Part shown: piece after piece, positions 48,236-60,150 of the stretch | Layout: each line of letters begins with the position of its first letter | Position numbering within the stretch: the stretch's first letter is position 1 | NCBI GenBank assembly: GCA_035222895.1 | Contig: JAVYIG010000108.1 | Location: 310,001-374,000, forward strand | DNA length: 64,000 bases | Reading direction: 5' to 3' | DNA from: Strongylocentrotus droebachiensis | Lineage: Eukaryota; Echinodermata; Echinoidea; Camarodonta; Strongylocentrotidae | Made by a program: the position numbers and the translations under genes | Notes under the pieces: model-generated | The model's input: the letters and a program-made list of their open reading frames with translations, nothing else | Databases searched by the model: none | What the model was told of the DNA's origin: nothing

Positions 48236-49157
48236 ATGAGCTAAATCCAAGATTTTGTTTAGAATCTGAGGCACAGACACCCAATCCCTTTAAAGAATTG
48301 CATTTGTTTGAGGGAGCCATTTTCGATACTGAGGTAAATTATGTGACATCCTTGGCAGCGATGGCCTGCATCTGTTTTCTCGATCCGTGGAGGAGCATCT
48401 TAATTCTTCTCATTATTCTTTGGAGTCATTCTAAGTGTTCCCGACTAGCGTGGGTCGACCGAATAACCCTCCATAGGCGGTCCTGCTCTTGAACTTAAAG
48501 GTATGTCTTGAAAATGTTGACAAGACGAGATAAAAGTCTTGAACACAAACGTTCCAAGATTTAGTATAAGATTGCTTCAAGAAAAATGGCTTCAAAAATC
48601 CAGTTGCATCATTCATGATCCAATCCTGTTGAAATATTCCCAAAACTTTGTATTGCTTTTAATATCGATATAAATTTATTCCCAAACTGTTGAAAAATTA
48701 GTAGCACCTATAGAGGCAGAATAAAGCGTATAATCAAAGATCATTAACAGCATTTTCCGTTTTATCAAGAATGTTTGTATCCATCAACTTTTCTTATTCC
48801 TTTATATGTCCGTGGAGGTAGAAGAATTTATGTATAAAATGTAATGTAAGCATCATCGATTGAAAATAAAACATTGATACTCATGTAAATAAAACCATTG
48901 TCATGTTTAAAACGATACATCTGGCTTGTTCATCTTCGTAAAGACTGTCTAAATTCTTGGCTGGCTCTCTCATCCATGATCTTGGCCGAAAGCCCGGAGA
49001 CGATCGGTGTGGTTTGGGTCAATGTCTTATTCGCTTCCTCGCAGGCGGTCTTTCGTCACAACTGTGCGCCAAATTTGTGAAAATGTTTGTGTAACTTTTC
49101 CACCCATAACAGGACACAAAGTTTGACGCTTGGATACATGCTATGACCGAACAACTC

Positions 49158-49475
49158 TAGAGGAGAATCTTCTTCTTTTTCTTCTTCTTCTTCTTCTTCT
49201 TCTTCTTCTTCTTCTTCTTCTTCTTCTTCTTCTTCTTCTTCCTCTTCCTCTTCTTTCTTCTTCTTCTTCTTCTTCTTCTTTTTCTTCTTCTTTTTCTTCT
49301 TCTTTTTCTTCTCCTTCTTCCTCCTTCCTCCTGTTATTCTTCTTCTTAATTTTCTACTTCTTCTTCTCCTTCTTCGTCTTGTTCTTCTTCTTCTTCTTCT
49401 TCTTCTTCTTCTTCTTCTTCTCCTTCTTCTTCTTCTTCTTCTCCTTCTTTTTCTTCTTCTCCTTCTTCTTTGTGG
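49158..49475. repeat. Long TTC trinucleotide repeat
   Basis: About 318 bp of TTC/CTT with TTCCTC and TTCTCC interruptions. Open frames give only Leu, Ser and Phe runs. Confidence 0.95.
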
Positions 49476-49589
49476 GGTTAGGGGTCCTAGGGTTTCTGAA
49501 TTAAATATGTAAATGTTTTTCTTATAATTTTATTTGATGAGATGTTCTTGAGCTCCTCCATCCCTGTAGAACGGCATACTGGATTTAAA

Positions 49590-49848
49590 AAAAAAATAAT
49601 TAAAGTCCACTCCAAATTGTATTAAGTAAAACCGAGAACGGAAAATTCTTTTTGCCCAATTGAACGTGAGCCCGGCAGTCACTGAGCAGCGCCAGATCGA
49701 CGTTGGCTCTACTATTGTTGAACGCCACACAAGGTAGCAGCAACTCCCGTCTTTTTACGTCTTTTGATGTGACGCGGACGGGGATCGAACCCACGACCTT
49801 CCGGTTGTGAGGCGGACGCTCTACTGACTGAGCCAACACACATGTTTC
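49590..49848 (-). mobile_element. SINE family 2, copy 2 with tRNA-like head
   Basis: On the minus strand the head reads TGTTGGCTCAGTCAGTAGAG, then AGGTCGTGGGTTCGATCCCC. The acceptor stem does not pair, so it is not a tRNA gene. The body GACGTAAAAAGACGGGAGTT ends near an A-rich tail at about 49590. Confidence 0.78.
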
Positions 49849-50639
49849 TTTGCTACAATATCATTTTGTTTTACAATTGCGAGTGAAATAGACGCCAACA
49901 AAGAATGGGCAATAATATTCATGGATCAAACAACCATCAATGAATTACAATAACTCTACTCTAACTGTGTCACCAGTAAGTTCAACTTTGCCTCATACCA
50001 TTATCATGACTGTGGAAAGAGTTTGGACAGCCACCACCAGCTGATAATGGTATTTCTCCGACCCAGTCTGAATCGAAATTTAGTTAACTTTTTAAAACTA
50101 TCATATGAATTCCAATTACTTGTTGACCACAAGTTCGATTTGCTGTATATTTCCTCTCAGAATATGAGGTCAAATTGTGGTTCAGAGATGTGTCCTCATA
50201 TACTGTCTCGCTACCTTTGAGACCGATAGTTTGCAAAAATGGGACAATCCGTAACGAGGTCACGTACCATTTTGTGGTCACATGTCGAGACAAAATTTAA
50301 CGAAATTGCGTTCTGCATACATTTGTGTACTCAAAGAAACTGCCTGCCCTAAATTGCTCAATAATACAGCCAGTTGTGTGTTTTATGCCTTTTTCTTGAG
50401 CTAGTATGTCTTGAAATTTATCAAGATACATTTCTGGAACATGAAAAATAATGAAAACAAAGTAATACATAAGGAGAAAAACATGGACCACATAAACAAA
50501 TTAATAAAATACGAAAGGGTTGATTTGAAATTTGAAATCTTTTCAATACAATATTGTCGACTGTGCTACTCATAAACTTTGTTGTTAACGATTGACCTTC
50601 ATACCTCAATTTCGAACAAAATATCGATAAATATGTAAA

Positions 50640-50830
50640 TATATGCATCTAATTTGCATAGTTATAATAAATTAATGAATAAGCGATTTTTCCTGAACGA
50701 AGTGATGGAGTGGTACTCTTTTATGCGTGTCAATATCCGTGCAAACTTTTGCATCGTTTGGACCTTCCGCGGCCAAGATCTAAAGGAGGGGGGGGGGGGG
50801 TGAATGAAATTAACCCCCCTTCCCCACCCC
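50640..50830. mobile_element. Possible diverged relative of the 42493 piggyBac-like element
   Basis: GTGCAAACTTTTGCATCGTT then CGCGGCCAAGATCTAAAGGA and a G run resembles GTGCAAATTTTTGCGGAGAT ... ACGGCCGAGATCTTAGGGG at 43142-43195. The ends are not preserved. Confidence 0.4.
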
Positions 50831-51184
50831 ACCCCCTCCCAGTCAAAACTTGCTTTTTTTTTAAATCTTTAAATATAAATTTGAAATCCAACTACCACAT
50901 AAGTCTGTGAATATTGATGTGCATCCCCTCTTTCTTTTCTCTTCTTTCTTCTGTCTTTTCCCCCTTTTACCAATATATTGTTCCTCCATATTTGTATTAT
51001 TATGTATCCTTTGAGGGTAGTCATACTATCAAGCTTTGCTTATTTTGTCAACCCTCCTGTTTGATGTTCTCGATTAGTTACACCCAGCCTTACTTTATTC
51101 TACATATATTCTTTTGTCGTGTGTAAATTTGCAATATTTGTTTGTTATATATTTGTAAAAATGCAAAAGAAAAAGAAAATCAAA

Positions 51185-51220
51185 CAGAAATAAATAAATC
51201 AAATCAAATCAAATCAAAAA
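51185..51220 (+). repeat. Pentanucleotide TCAAA repeat, possible retrotransposon tail
   Basis: AAATCAAATCAAATCAAATC follows AT-rich sequence with AATAAATAAAT. It resembles the tail of a LINE remnant. Confidence 0.5.
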
Positions 51221-52534
51221 GCCCAGTCAGAATAGGGTTTATAAAAAAAGAGATACCCAGCAAAGCTCGCATTGACAAGCGAAGAGGATTGATCATAGCA
51301 TCGAGTTGTTGCAGTACTACATTTCAAGAGATTGTCTGTCGTCACAAATACAGTACGTCAAATTATTTGTTGACCACAAGCCTTTTGCTTTACTTTACTT
51401 CGGAATGTGGGTAAATACCATGAGGTCATAATTGTACATCAGAGAGATTTACTCATATCCTAAAATAAGAAGAGATCCTCAGCCATGCAAGCCCTCAATC
51501 ACAAGTGACGGGATGGATGACGGCATCGCGTGTCGCAATTTGAAAAGCAGTTGGAACTTGTGTTCCAATTTACGCTGAAAATATTTGACCCCAAACTAGT
51601 CGAGATTTCTCCCTCTCCTGCTTGTATTCCGAGAAAACGGTAACAGATGCGTTGATACTGGACATAACTAGGAGTGATACCAGCAAACAGGGGGTCATTA
51701 CTGCCCCCACTTGGCAGCAGGAGGGGACATAGGAGGTGTTCGATCTTTGAAGTTACCCCTCACCTTTTCTTGAGGGTGCATAAAGTTCATCGAGCTCGGA
51801 ATTTCGAAAATCTTGTATGATACATGTTTTATGAAAAATATACATTCATCTTGGATTTAAAATATTAGTGGTCATTCGCTTTGAAATGGAAAGTCATCGT
51901 CATTATGAGATATATCGCAAACCACAACTGTGTTGGAACATGATCAGAAAGCTTTATAATATTATAAAAATATGAAATCTTGCATTCGTAAACAAATAAA
52001 AGATATTTAATTGCCTATAATTCTGTAAATTAAGCTATATTTTCAGTTCCACGTTTGGTATTGAATAATTGGCAAAACAATTATTCCATAGTATGTGTAC
52101 TGAGAAACGGTTGTCACTGGAATTCGCCAAATTATCGGATATTGGAAGCCCCTAATATAAAACTTTGGCACCAAAAAGATTACATCCCTATGGGTACAGA
52201 CTTAGCGCTTGAAAATGTAACCAACTTCAACATTAAATTAAAGACTCTTGCCAGATAAAGTGAACACTGCAGAAATAATCCTCGTATGCAACTTTTCTTT
52301 CCAATATATTTTCGAAAAAAGGAAGTAATGGAAGTATCTGAAAAGAAAATACTATACAAACAAACCAAAACAAATTATAATCGAACAAACAAATACAACA
52401 TACAAACATAGGAAAAAGTAGACATAGATAATGTATCTAAACAACATTTATTCACATTCATTTTAGTCCTATTAATTTCCAAATAACTGAATTCGTATGA
52501 TGAAATGATAGAACAAAAAAATAGTATGCACAAT

Positions 52535-52768
52535 CTCCACTCCCTGGGGAGCATTCCAGCCAGGCGTTACTTGACGCCCAAAAACTGTTCGACCAAGAAT
52601 GACGGTCGCATCCTACCGGGTACCCATTTAACACCTGGGTGGAGAGTAGCAAGTGCAGGTTAATATCTTGCCAAAGGATATTAGTGCCGTGTCGGCATTC
52701 GAACCCTCGACCTTCGCATTTCCAGTCAAGCGCAGCGCCTTAAACCACTCGACCACGACACTCCCAGA
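52535..52768 (-). mobile_element. tRNA-derived SINE, near full length (minus strand)
   Basis: The minus strand reads GGAGTGTCGTGGTCGAGTGG ... AGGTCGAGGGTTCGAATGCC, then ATATCCTTTGGCAAGATATT and CTACTCTCCACCCAGGTGTT. The same body occurs at 37910 and 41287. Confidence 0.82.
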
Positions 52769-53916
52769 AGACTACTGCATTTCATGTTATGTTTACACGT
52801 TTTTATTGAAAATCATCTTGACATTTAAAAGCAATCTAATATCGTTTCGGACAGGTGATATTGTAAAAGAGATCCGATGACTTCATAATCTGCTCGGCAG
52901 TCAAGTCAGGCTTTCGTTGAACATGCGGAACAGATGTTATACATAAAAGCCAGGAGGATCGAGTAAACCGTGCATTTTATGACATAAATCACGAAATGTT
53001 AACAATTATACGTGATCTCTTTTCAAAGGAATAATAATCATATTTAAAAAAACATGTTTTCTTCCAAGTTCGAACTAGCCTTCAAGGATATTTGTATTAG
53101 TTTACAAACGTGCTGCGTGTATTCGGGTGTACCCGATACAAGATATATGTTTACTGGGACTCGCGCCTTCTTCCTTGTAATACAAGTTCTTCAATTATAT
53201 TTATGTTCCTACCACGTATAAATTGTATTGTGTGAATAGAAATATAATATGTTGTCAAATTAAATGGAAGAAAGTAAATGTTAATTTGAATTGAATTGGA
53301 ATGAAAGTTGCAGAAAGTTGCAGTTTAGGAATAAACGTAGGCCTTATCTCACCATTATCGATTTCCTTTCAGAAAAACCACGTTCAAAGCAGTTTTAAAG
53401 TAGAATATATTGATATCTTTTCAATATCAAACAAAGAATCGTTGAATTTTTAAAGTTTCTAACTTTCAATGATTTTATCCTTTCTCATTTCATGTTATCC
53501 ATTAAAAAAAATATATATGTTGATAATTCCAGGAAGCTTTTTAGCCGCAATATCCGCCTGCATTTCCCAAACAGAAGGAATAGGCTTAATTAACCTAGGT
53601 ATGACGCCGAAATACCATGAGTTCTGATTCATAATGACCTCTGAACTTGACCTCTCTATTGTACTTTCAAACCATTTCGGAATAAATTACATCATCATTG
53701 AATTTTATCTGTAAATCAACAATTGCGTGGGATATCAAATTAAACTACTGACTAGACTCTACGCTCTCAGTTCAGTGTTCACTAATTTGTATACTTTTTT
53801 CTAAACAATATTGGTGCGAAAGATTCACTATTCAGTTTCCACCTTAGCAGCTGAAAAAAAACACCCTCGTTTATATCACCGTCCTTTTACTTTTGTATTA
53901 GTGTAATTTTTCTTGG

Positions 53917-54060
53917 CCCGGTTTCATAAAACTTATTATCAATAACATGTTGTAGTAACTTTTATAAGCTACTGAAATAATTACATTTGATTGGCTGAGA
54001 GCAAAGTTGTCATAGAATTTTAGCATTTGAGAGGAATGATACGTTTCATGAAACTGAGCA
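53917..54060. mobile_element. Short MITE with GTTTCATAAA ends
   Basis: The ends CCCGGTTTCATAAAACTTAT and the complementary CGTTTCATGAAACTGAGC are imperfect. The centre holds AGCTACTGAAATAATTACAT and GATTGGCTGAGA, shared in part with 28489-28635. Confidence 0.55.
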
Positions 54061-54110
54061 CTGGTGTGTATATAAACATAAAAGTCATGGTTATACGTTC
54101 TAAAATTGAA

Positions 54111-54231
54111 GGCACGAATTCTCAAAGGAGGTTTGTCGACAAACCTAGGTTTATGTGCGTCATGTGACGCGTTTCGACGCGTTTCAAACCAAGGTTTGTT
54201 TGTCGACAAACCTCCTTGGTGAATTCGGGCT
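54111..54231. mobile_element. Foldback element, short copy
   Basis: The ends GGCACGAATTCTCAAAGGAGG and CCTCCTTGGTGAATTCGGGC share the TGTCGACAAACCTAGGTTTA block and GACGCGTTTC with 11830-11996. About 45 bp of one arm are missing. Confidence 0.8.
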
Positions 54232-55364
54232 AAGGGGTTTATGCAGGGACATCTCCCTGGTTTATGCGTTGTTAACATGACAATGTCCCTCCCATCTCCC
54301 TTGTTAACATTAATGAATTGTTTTTTTAATGTAGGCAATGAGCGGTGGGATCTAAGAATGCAAGTGCATGCGTGAGGTACGCCCTCACAAATTACCAATA
54401 AGGGACGAGATCGCAATAGAAAGAAAGAAAAACTTGAGAAAGAACGAGAAGAAGGGGAATACAGAAGCATTCACAAAATTATCAGTGATGTCGTTGTCAC
54501 GTGTTAATGACGTAATCGTCCCCAATTAGACAACCGAACAATCATACCACTATGATCTGGAACTACTGTTTCATGAAAGATGTCTGCTGTCTCTATCAAC
54601 GTACTGGTGTTATAATAGTTACTACCGACCTACAATACCTTGAAATCCCTATTAGCTCGTTAGATGGTGAAGAAGACACTGACCTTTGAACTTAACCACG
54701 AAGGAAGATCGAGAGAGTGTCACATTCAGACATGGTGTTGGAGTTTGATTGTTGTTGTTGAATTTCACTTGAAATTGTTGACAAATAGAATGTCTGGTAA
54801 ACATGAAAAGGCCTGCTCCCGAATAGTAAATAACAATGGACATGATGGTGGGGAAATAAAATATACCGCTTCATCCCAAAACTAAGATGCTCGAAAGAAC
54901 ATCCGATTATTGCTGACTATACATAACTGCTACCACCACGCAGTGCATACTCATTTAGGGTTATGGGGTCTATGGTATAAAAGTTACATTTTGCCGTTAA
55001 AATCAACCCAACGATAGATAAACCTCTCTAGCAAAAAAATAAGATAATAATTATTACAGATATGATTAATCTCAAAAAATTATTTCGTACTTTGAGAGGG
55101 GTCAATAAATCCTACGTCGGGGGGAATAGTCCAAATATTCGATTAAACAGGCTATGGAAATACTTAAAGATAATACCATGTATTGTATTGATTAAACACC
55201 AGTAAAGACGGAAATTGCATTGCTTGGATATTATTATCATTATTATTACTACAAGATAGTTGAAATAAAATAGAAACACTATTTGTGAATGAGATTGATA
55301 GGGTTATATTCTTAATGACATGAATGTATTGAACAATATATGAATAGTGCACAATTCGCACCGT

Positions 55365-55763
55365 TTAAAGATGAACTTGAGTTCTGGTAAAAAAAAAAAA
55401 AAAAAAAAAAAAATTCTCACAGAATCAAACGAAAATTACACTGAATGTTCAAGAATACAAGTAAATGTCATTTGCCAAACAATTTTGGTAGAAAATGTAT
55501 TTTGGCCGAGTAATGAGCATAGAAAGATAAAGAAATCAAGGTAAGTAGGCCCGACACCATTTGTGTAGTACCATATACATCTTTCTGTGTACAGTGCTTG
55601 TTACTTTACCAAGACTGGGCCAAATTTATTATGATTTTGATGACTCCAGAACCTTGCAGTACACACCAATACTTACATGCTACATGATCAACTTTTTTTG
55701 ATCCATGCCACACCTTTTCTTTCACAATGCAATCGCATGACCAGAACTCAACTTTATCTTTAA
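55365..55763 (+). mobile_element. MITE family A, copy 3
   Basis: The ends are TTAAAGATGAACTTGAGTTC and GAACTCAACTTTATCTTTAA, with an expanded A run near 55390-55411. It is very similar to 4751-5144 along its length. Confidence 0.88.
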
Positions 55764-55997
55764 ACCAATTCAATTATTATAAACAATTCTATGACTTAAT
55801 GCATTTTTTAATTCAAGTATGCAGGATTGAGGGATACTTGTATAATAATTTAATCGTGTTACTATTCGGAAACATTACCCATAAAAAGTGAACTGCAATA
55901 TCAAATCAAGCTGTGCACTTGTTATGAAGACGCTACTGCTGAGATGACAAGAACTGCACTTGGCAACCACAATAGTTCTCTCTTCCTCCCCTCCCCA

Positions 55998-56028
<31 letters not shown>

Positions 56029-56070
56029 CCCCTCTCTCTCACTCTCTCTCTTTATATATATTCATCTTTA
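55998..56070. repeat. CT microsatellite
   Basis: CTCTCT run followed by TATATAT. Frames across it are spurious. Confidence 0.9.
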
Positions 56071-56734
56071 TATCTGCGTGCGTGTGTTTGGGTCTGTCTC
56101 CCTCCCTCCTCCAATTCAATTCAAATAATTTTATTTCCGTTTTTACTCAATCAAAACATGAACAAAAACTTATATAAAATCAATTTCAAATGACATTTGC
56201 AATATAACCTAGAAAATGAAACTTAATTGTAATTATACAATATCAAATGTCGATAAGAAATCAACTAAATTTAGGATACAATATAAGCATAATATCATCA
56301 TAATAAAGTCGAATTTTAAAGGAAATTGAGAAATCCACTGAAAAGGAGACCTTGTAATTGTGAGGATTACTCAATAAAGAAAAAAAATGAAGGAAGAAAG
56401 AAACACAAAGAAAAAGAAAACAAACACAGATAATAAAAAAATAAAAAAAATAGACACAATGCACTGCTCTGAAGTATAATCTTTCATAAGCATGAGACAT
56501 AAAAAACAGTCGAGCAGTGCATTGTGGGATACAGGCCTATAATTTATGCTCAAACACCCGTAGGACTCCATAATTTTGTAAACTCGGTAGTGGCGTATTT
56601 TTACAGGGTGATAAGTAGAAAATTGTACACGATGACGTCAGACGGGCCGTCGAAGGTCAAGATAAAGACAAGGAAACGGACAAAAACAATGACAAGGATA
56701 CGGACAATGACAAGGGCGATTACAAGGTCAAGGA

Positions 56735-56830
56735 CATCTCTCTCACTCTCTCTCTCTCTCTCACTCTCTCTCTCTCCCTCTCCACCCCCCTCTTTCTCTC
56801 TCTCTCTCTCTCTCCCTCCAGCTTCTGTCT
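56735..56830. repeat. CT microsatellite
   Basis: Interrupted CTCTCT runs. Confidence 0.9.
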
Positions 56831-57002
56831 TTTTTCCTCTGTCTCGAATTCTTTCTCCCGCCCGCTCCTTAAAAATAGATTCGAGATATTTTATTAAACC
56901 ATAAACCATAACCATAAAGACATACAAATAATACAAAATACAATATGGAACATGAAAATGATCAATAGAAAAACAAAATGCTTGTGAAGATGGCCCTTAA
57001 AC

Positions 57003-57003
57003 A

Positions 57004-57065
<62 letters not shown>
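57003..57065. repeat. AG microsatellite
   Basis: Nearly pure AGAGAG run. Confidence 0.92.
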
Positions 57066-57854
57066 GAACAAAACACTAGTAAATATAATAATAAACACGT
57101 TTCTTAATTTTTTGTCCATAGTAATGTCATTTGATGGGGGGGGGGGGGGGGGTGCTTCTCCTACCCCCTCCTCAATCTGCGTCAAGCTAAAATTTAGCAA
57201 CGTAAGAACTTTACCTAAAGAACATGAATCAGATATACCTTCATCAGTGAAGTCAACAATTACTGTTAAACTCGCGGAGATGACAACCTATTTCGCTTCC
57301 TTGAGTCCCATTGGGAGTTCAAATGTGCCTCGATGTAGACCTTGCTTTGCTGGAGAAAGTCATAAGTCTAGGCCCAGCGGGAATTCTTGACAAGCTCTTA
57401 ACCTAAATAAGTACGTCACCACAAGGCCAAGGTCAAGGAATTACACGGTGTTCACTACCTTGTATCTCTTTTATGATTATTTGTTGATACAGATATATAG
57501 TGTAGTCTCCTTGTGGGCGTTTCATTGGTTACGCGTCTTTCTTTCGAAGAAAAGTCTTTCGTCACCATCATCTGTAACTTTCTTTTCATGGGGTCTTTTC
57601 CATGACTCCCTTTGTTTATCTTTATCCCATCTTTCTACAAAGCGATTCACCTGTCATAATATATTTCTCGTTGGTAAATCTGTCCATAACATCAGCCCAG
57701 CATCAGTCAAAAACAGTCGAGAGAAATTTTGCTCCCACCCCACATTTCCCCCTTCACCCCACTCGCGCACATAGAACCCTCTCCTATATTACGTCTAAGT
57801 TGAAGTTATTTCCTACACTTGTTTTATCTGTCTGTATGTCTGTCTGTTTTGCCC

Positions 57855-57990
57855 TCTCTCTCTCTCTCTCTCTCCCTCTCTCTCTCTGTCTCTCTCTGTC
57901 TCTCTCTCACCCTCTCTCTGTCTCTCTCTCTGTCTCTCTCACCCTCTATCTCACCCTCACTCTCTCTCCCTCTCTCATTTCCCCTTTTTT
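57855..57990. repeat. CT-rich microsatellite
   Basis: CTCTCTCT with CTGTCT and CACCCT interruptions. Confidence 0.9.
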
Positions 57991-58983
57991 CTTTTGTTTC
58001 CTCCCTTTCACCCACTCTCCTTGATCTCGATCACGATGGCCGCCAGAGACAAATAAGACAGAGGACACAACCTTGTTCTCGTGAAATAAATGGTTCTCTA
58101 CTACAATGAATTTGAAGGAATCTGTGACCCGAATTCCAATAGCTTTCACTTCAGACTTCCCAGTCTCATCCATCAAAGCAAATACCCTTCAATGTACAAA
58201 ATCAGTTAACCCTCTTCCTCCGTCAATTTTATTCTTCGCGTTTTCATTATTTCGTAAGACGCATGCGCGTATCCATCTATTCGCGGAGCAGCAACCAACT
58301 TGGTAATATGTCAGCTTAATTCCGCCGTCTGAGTGACACGGCTCTGGTGAATAAAAATACACTGAACCAACAACAAATCAATCATTACAGATACTTCGAT
58401 TTAACGTCAAATGTAAGAATCATACATAATAAGGGGTGATATTCTTTCGTGATCTGTCAGATCCTAACATTATTTTGTGCCTACGAATCTAAGGCCGTCT
58501 TGTCTTTCAAATCTCTTTAGAATTCTTCTCTTACAAGTGGACTAAATACCTGGAATCTATTCTAAAAAGCCATACAAGTTTGCAATGACGGTTTGAATCC
58601 CTGGCGGGGTCATTTTCATGAATAGATGTAAAGAAATTGGGGCAAATAAAGATAATTGGAGGGTATTTACTTTAATTCCAGTTCTACAAATGACATTCAA
58701 TGATAGGATTGCTATTCGAAAAAATTACGAGTCCTTTTATTGCATGTATGACATGGGATTAACATTTTATTTTGATATTGTGCAAAGGTGGCGGTGTTAA
58801 TTTCGTACGATCCGATTTGACTGCGTTTTGATGGACAAGGACTGTATATGTAGGGATTGTTCAGTATAGCCTATATGAGTTATTACGTATAGTAGGCGTA
58901 TTCAGTGGGGCCGCTGCTCCTGGGGCCCTGTTGCCCCTCCCTCTTTGAAAGCCCGTTAAGAAAAGAAAAAGATATAAATAAAG

Positions 58984-60150
58984 ATGAGAATAAGGAATGT
59001 GGGCAGCAGGAGTAGGTCTACACTCCACCCCCCCCCCCCACTGTTGATAATGTTTGGATACGCCACTGTCAATTCACATTCTGCTACTAGAACAATGGAA
59101 CCACTTATCTTGCTATTCCTCCTCTTTTTTCTGTGTGGACGTGTTCCCTGTGGTGATTCATCTAATGTTGAGACTACCACTTTAATTTATGTAAAAACGA
59201 GTGAATCATTTGGAAAACAACTTCATCATCAGAAATATTTGTCTCAACGTGTTCCCTATTATTCTAACACATCATCAACTTTCCAACTGCAATTATTGAT
59301 ATCTGGTGATATCAATCCTAATCCTGGTCCCCAGACTGAAAATGAGCATCGATCAACCTACTTAACTCCTATTTCCTATCACCGTGATGAACTTTTAAAA
59401 TTAAAATGTACCCCCCAGGCTATTTGTTCACAATATGCCTTGCAGCCTTTTGTTATGGATCACATCGAATCTCTGGGAATTGGAACATTTCAGAAACAGT
59501 CCAAACGTAGTCGCAGTCACAGGGGAAAAAAGGGTGGACGTCGAAGACTTAAACAAATACCCAATCTCCCTATCGCATCCAATCTCCCGTTCGCATCCAC
59601 GTCTTCACCCACAGTTAACTTTGCATTATGGAATGCAAGATCAATTAAAAATAAAATTCCAATTTTATCGGAACTTGTTTTAACTCATGAACTTGATATT
59701 TTATGTGTCACAGAGACCTGGTTGACAGGTAATTATCGTGATGACCCACCCATTGCCGATCTTACTTCAACTCTCCCAAATTATGACATACATCACATCC
59801 CACGTATTGGAAGGGAAGGTGGTGGTGTATGTGTGCTTCTTCGTTCTACCTTCAAAATTCACAAAACCGAACTTCAATCATTCAATTCTTTTGAATATAT
59901 CGATGTAGCTGTATCATCTAACTCCCAAAAACCTCTTCGCCTCATCATTCTTTATCGGCCTCAAACAACAAAAGATAAGCAGCATTTGGCACCGATTTTC
60001 TTTCGTGAGTTTGGCACCTTCTTGGAGGATATTGCATCTATACCTGGTTTACTTCTCATCGCCGGAGACTTCAACTTTCATGTAGATGACTCGACTGATA
60101 GAGAGGCTACTATTTTTACAGATCTCATAACCTCCGCTGGACTTACTTAA
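58984..60150 (+). pseudogene. LINE ORF, N-terminal part: signal peptide, 2A-like motif, endonuclease
   Basis: The likely start is ATG at 59095 (MEPLILLFLLFFLCGRVPCG, a strong signal peptide). D-I-N-P-N-P-G-P at 59308-59331 resembles the 2A recoding motif, except that its usual Glu is Asn. Endonuclease motifs follow: LWNARSIKNK, VTETWL, GGGVCVLLRS, LYRPQTT and IAGDFNFH. TAA at 60148-60150 interrupts GLT-x-YVTGPTHKDGHTLDLIL, where family members usually have glutamine. Confidence 0.85.

Larger units (their letters stand above)
44068..58983. other. 5' flank or first intron of the ADAMTS gene; no exon identified
   Basis: This region should contain, or lie downstream of, the missing signal-peptide exon. 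It holds several transposons, SINEs and microsatellites listed separately. I see no ATG-initiated, phase-1-ending exon with a convincing signal peptide. Confidence 0.45.

Noticed and set aside
49130-49504. Leu/Ser/Phe-rich 124-codon frame
   Set aside because: It is a translated TTC microsatellite.
49740-49848. A tRNA gene on the minus strand (anticodon loop CTCACAA)
   Set aside because: The acceptor stem does not pair and the sequence continues into a SINE body shared with 47990-48235.
53898-54470. 190-codon minus-strand frame as a gene
   Set aside because: It runs across a MITE and a foldback element, with no recognisable domain or start context.
58890-59070. A hAT-type element just upstream of the LINE (GGCGTATTCAGTGGGGCC ... 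GGATACGCCACTG)
   Set aside because: The ends are only loosely complementary and no 8-bp target duplication could be found.
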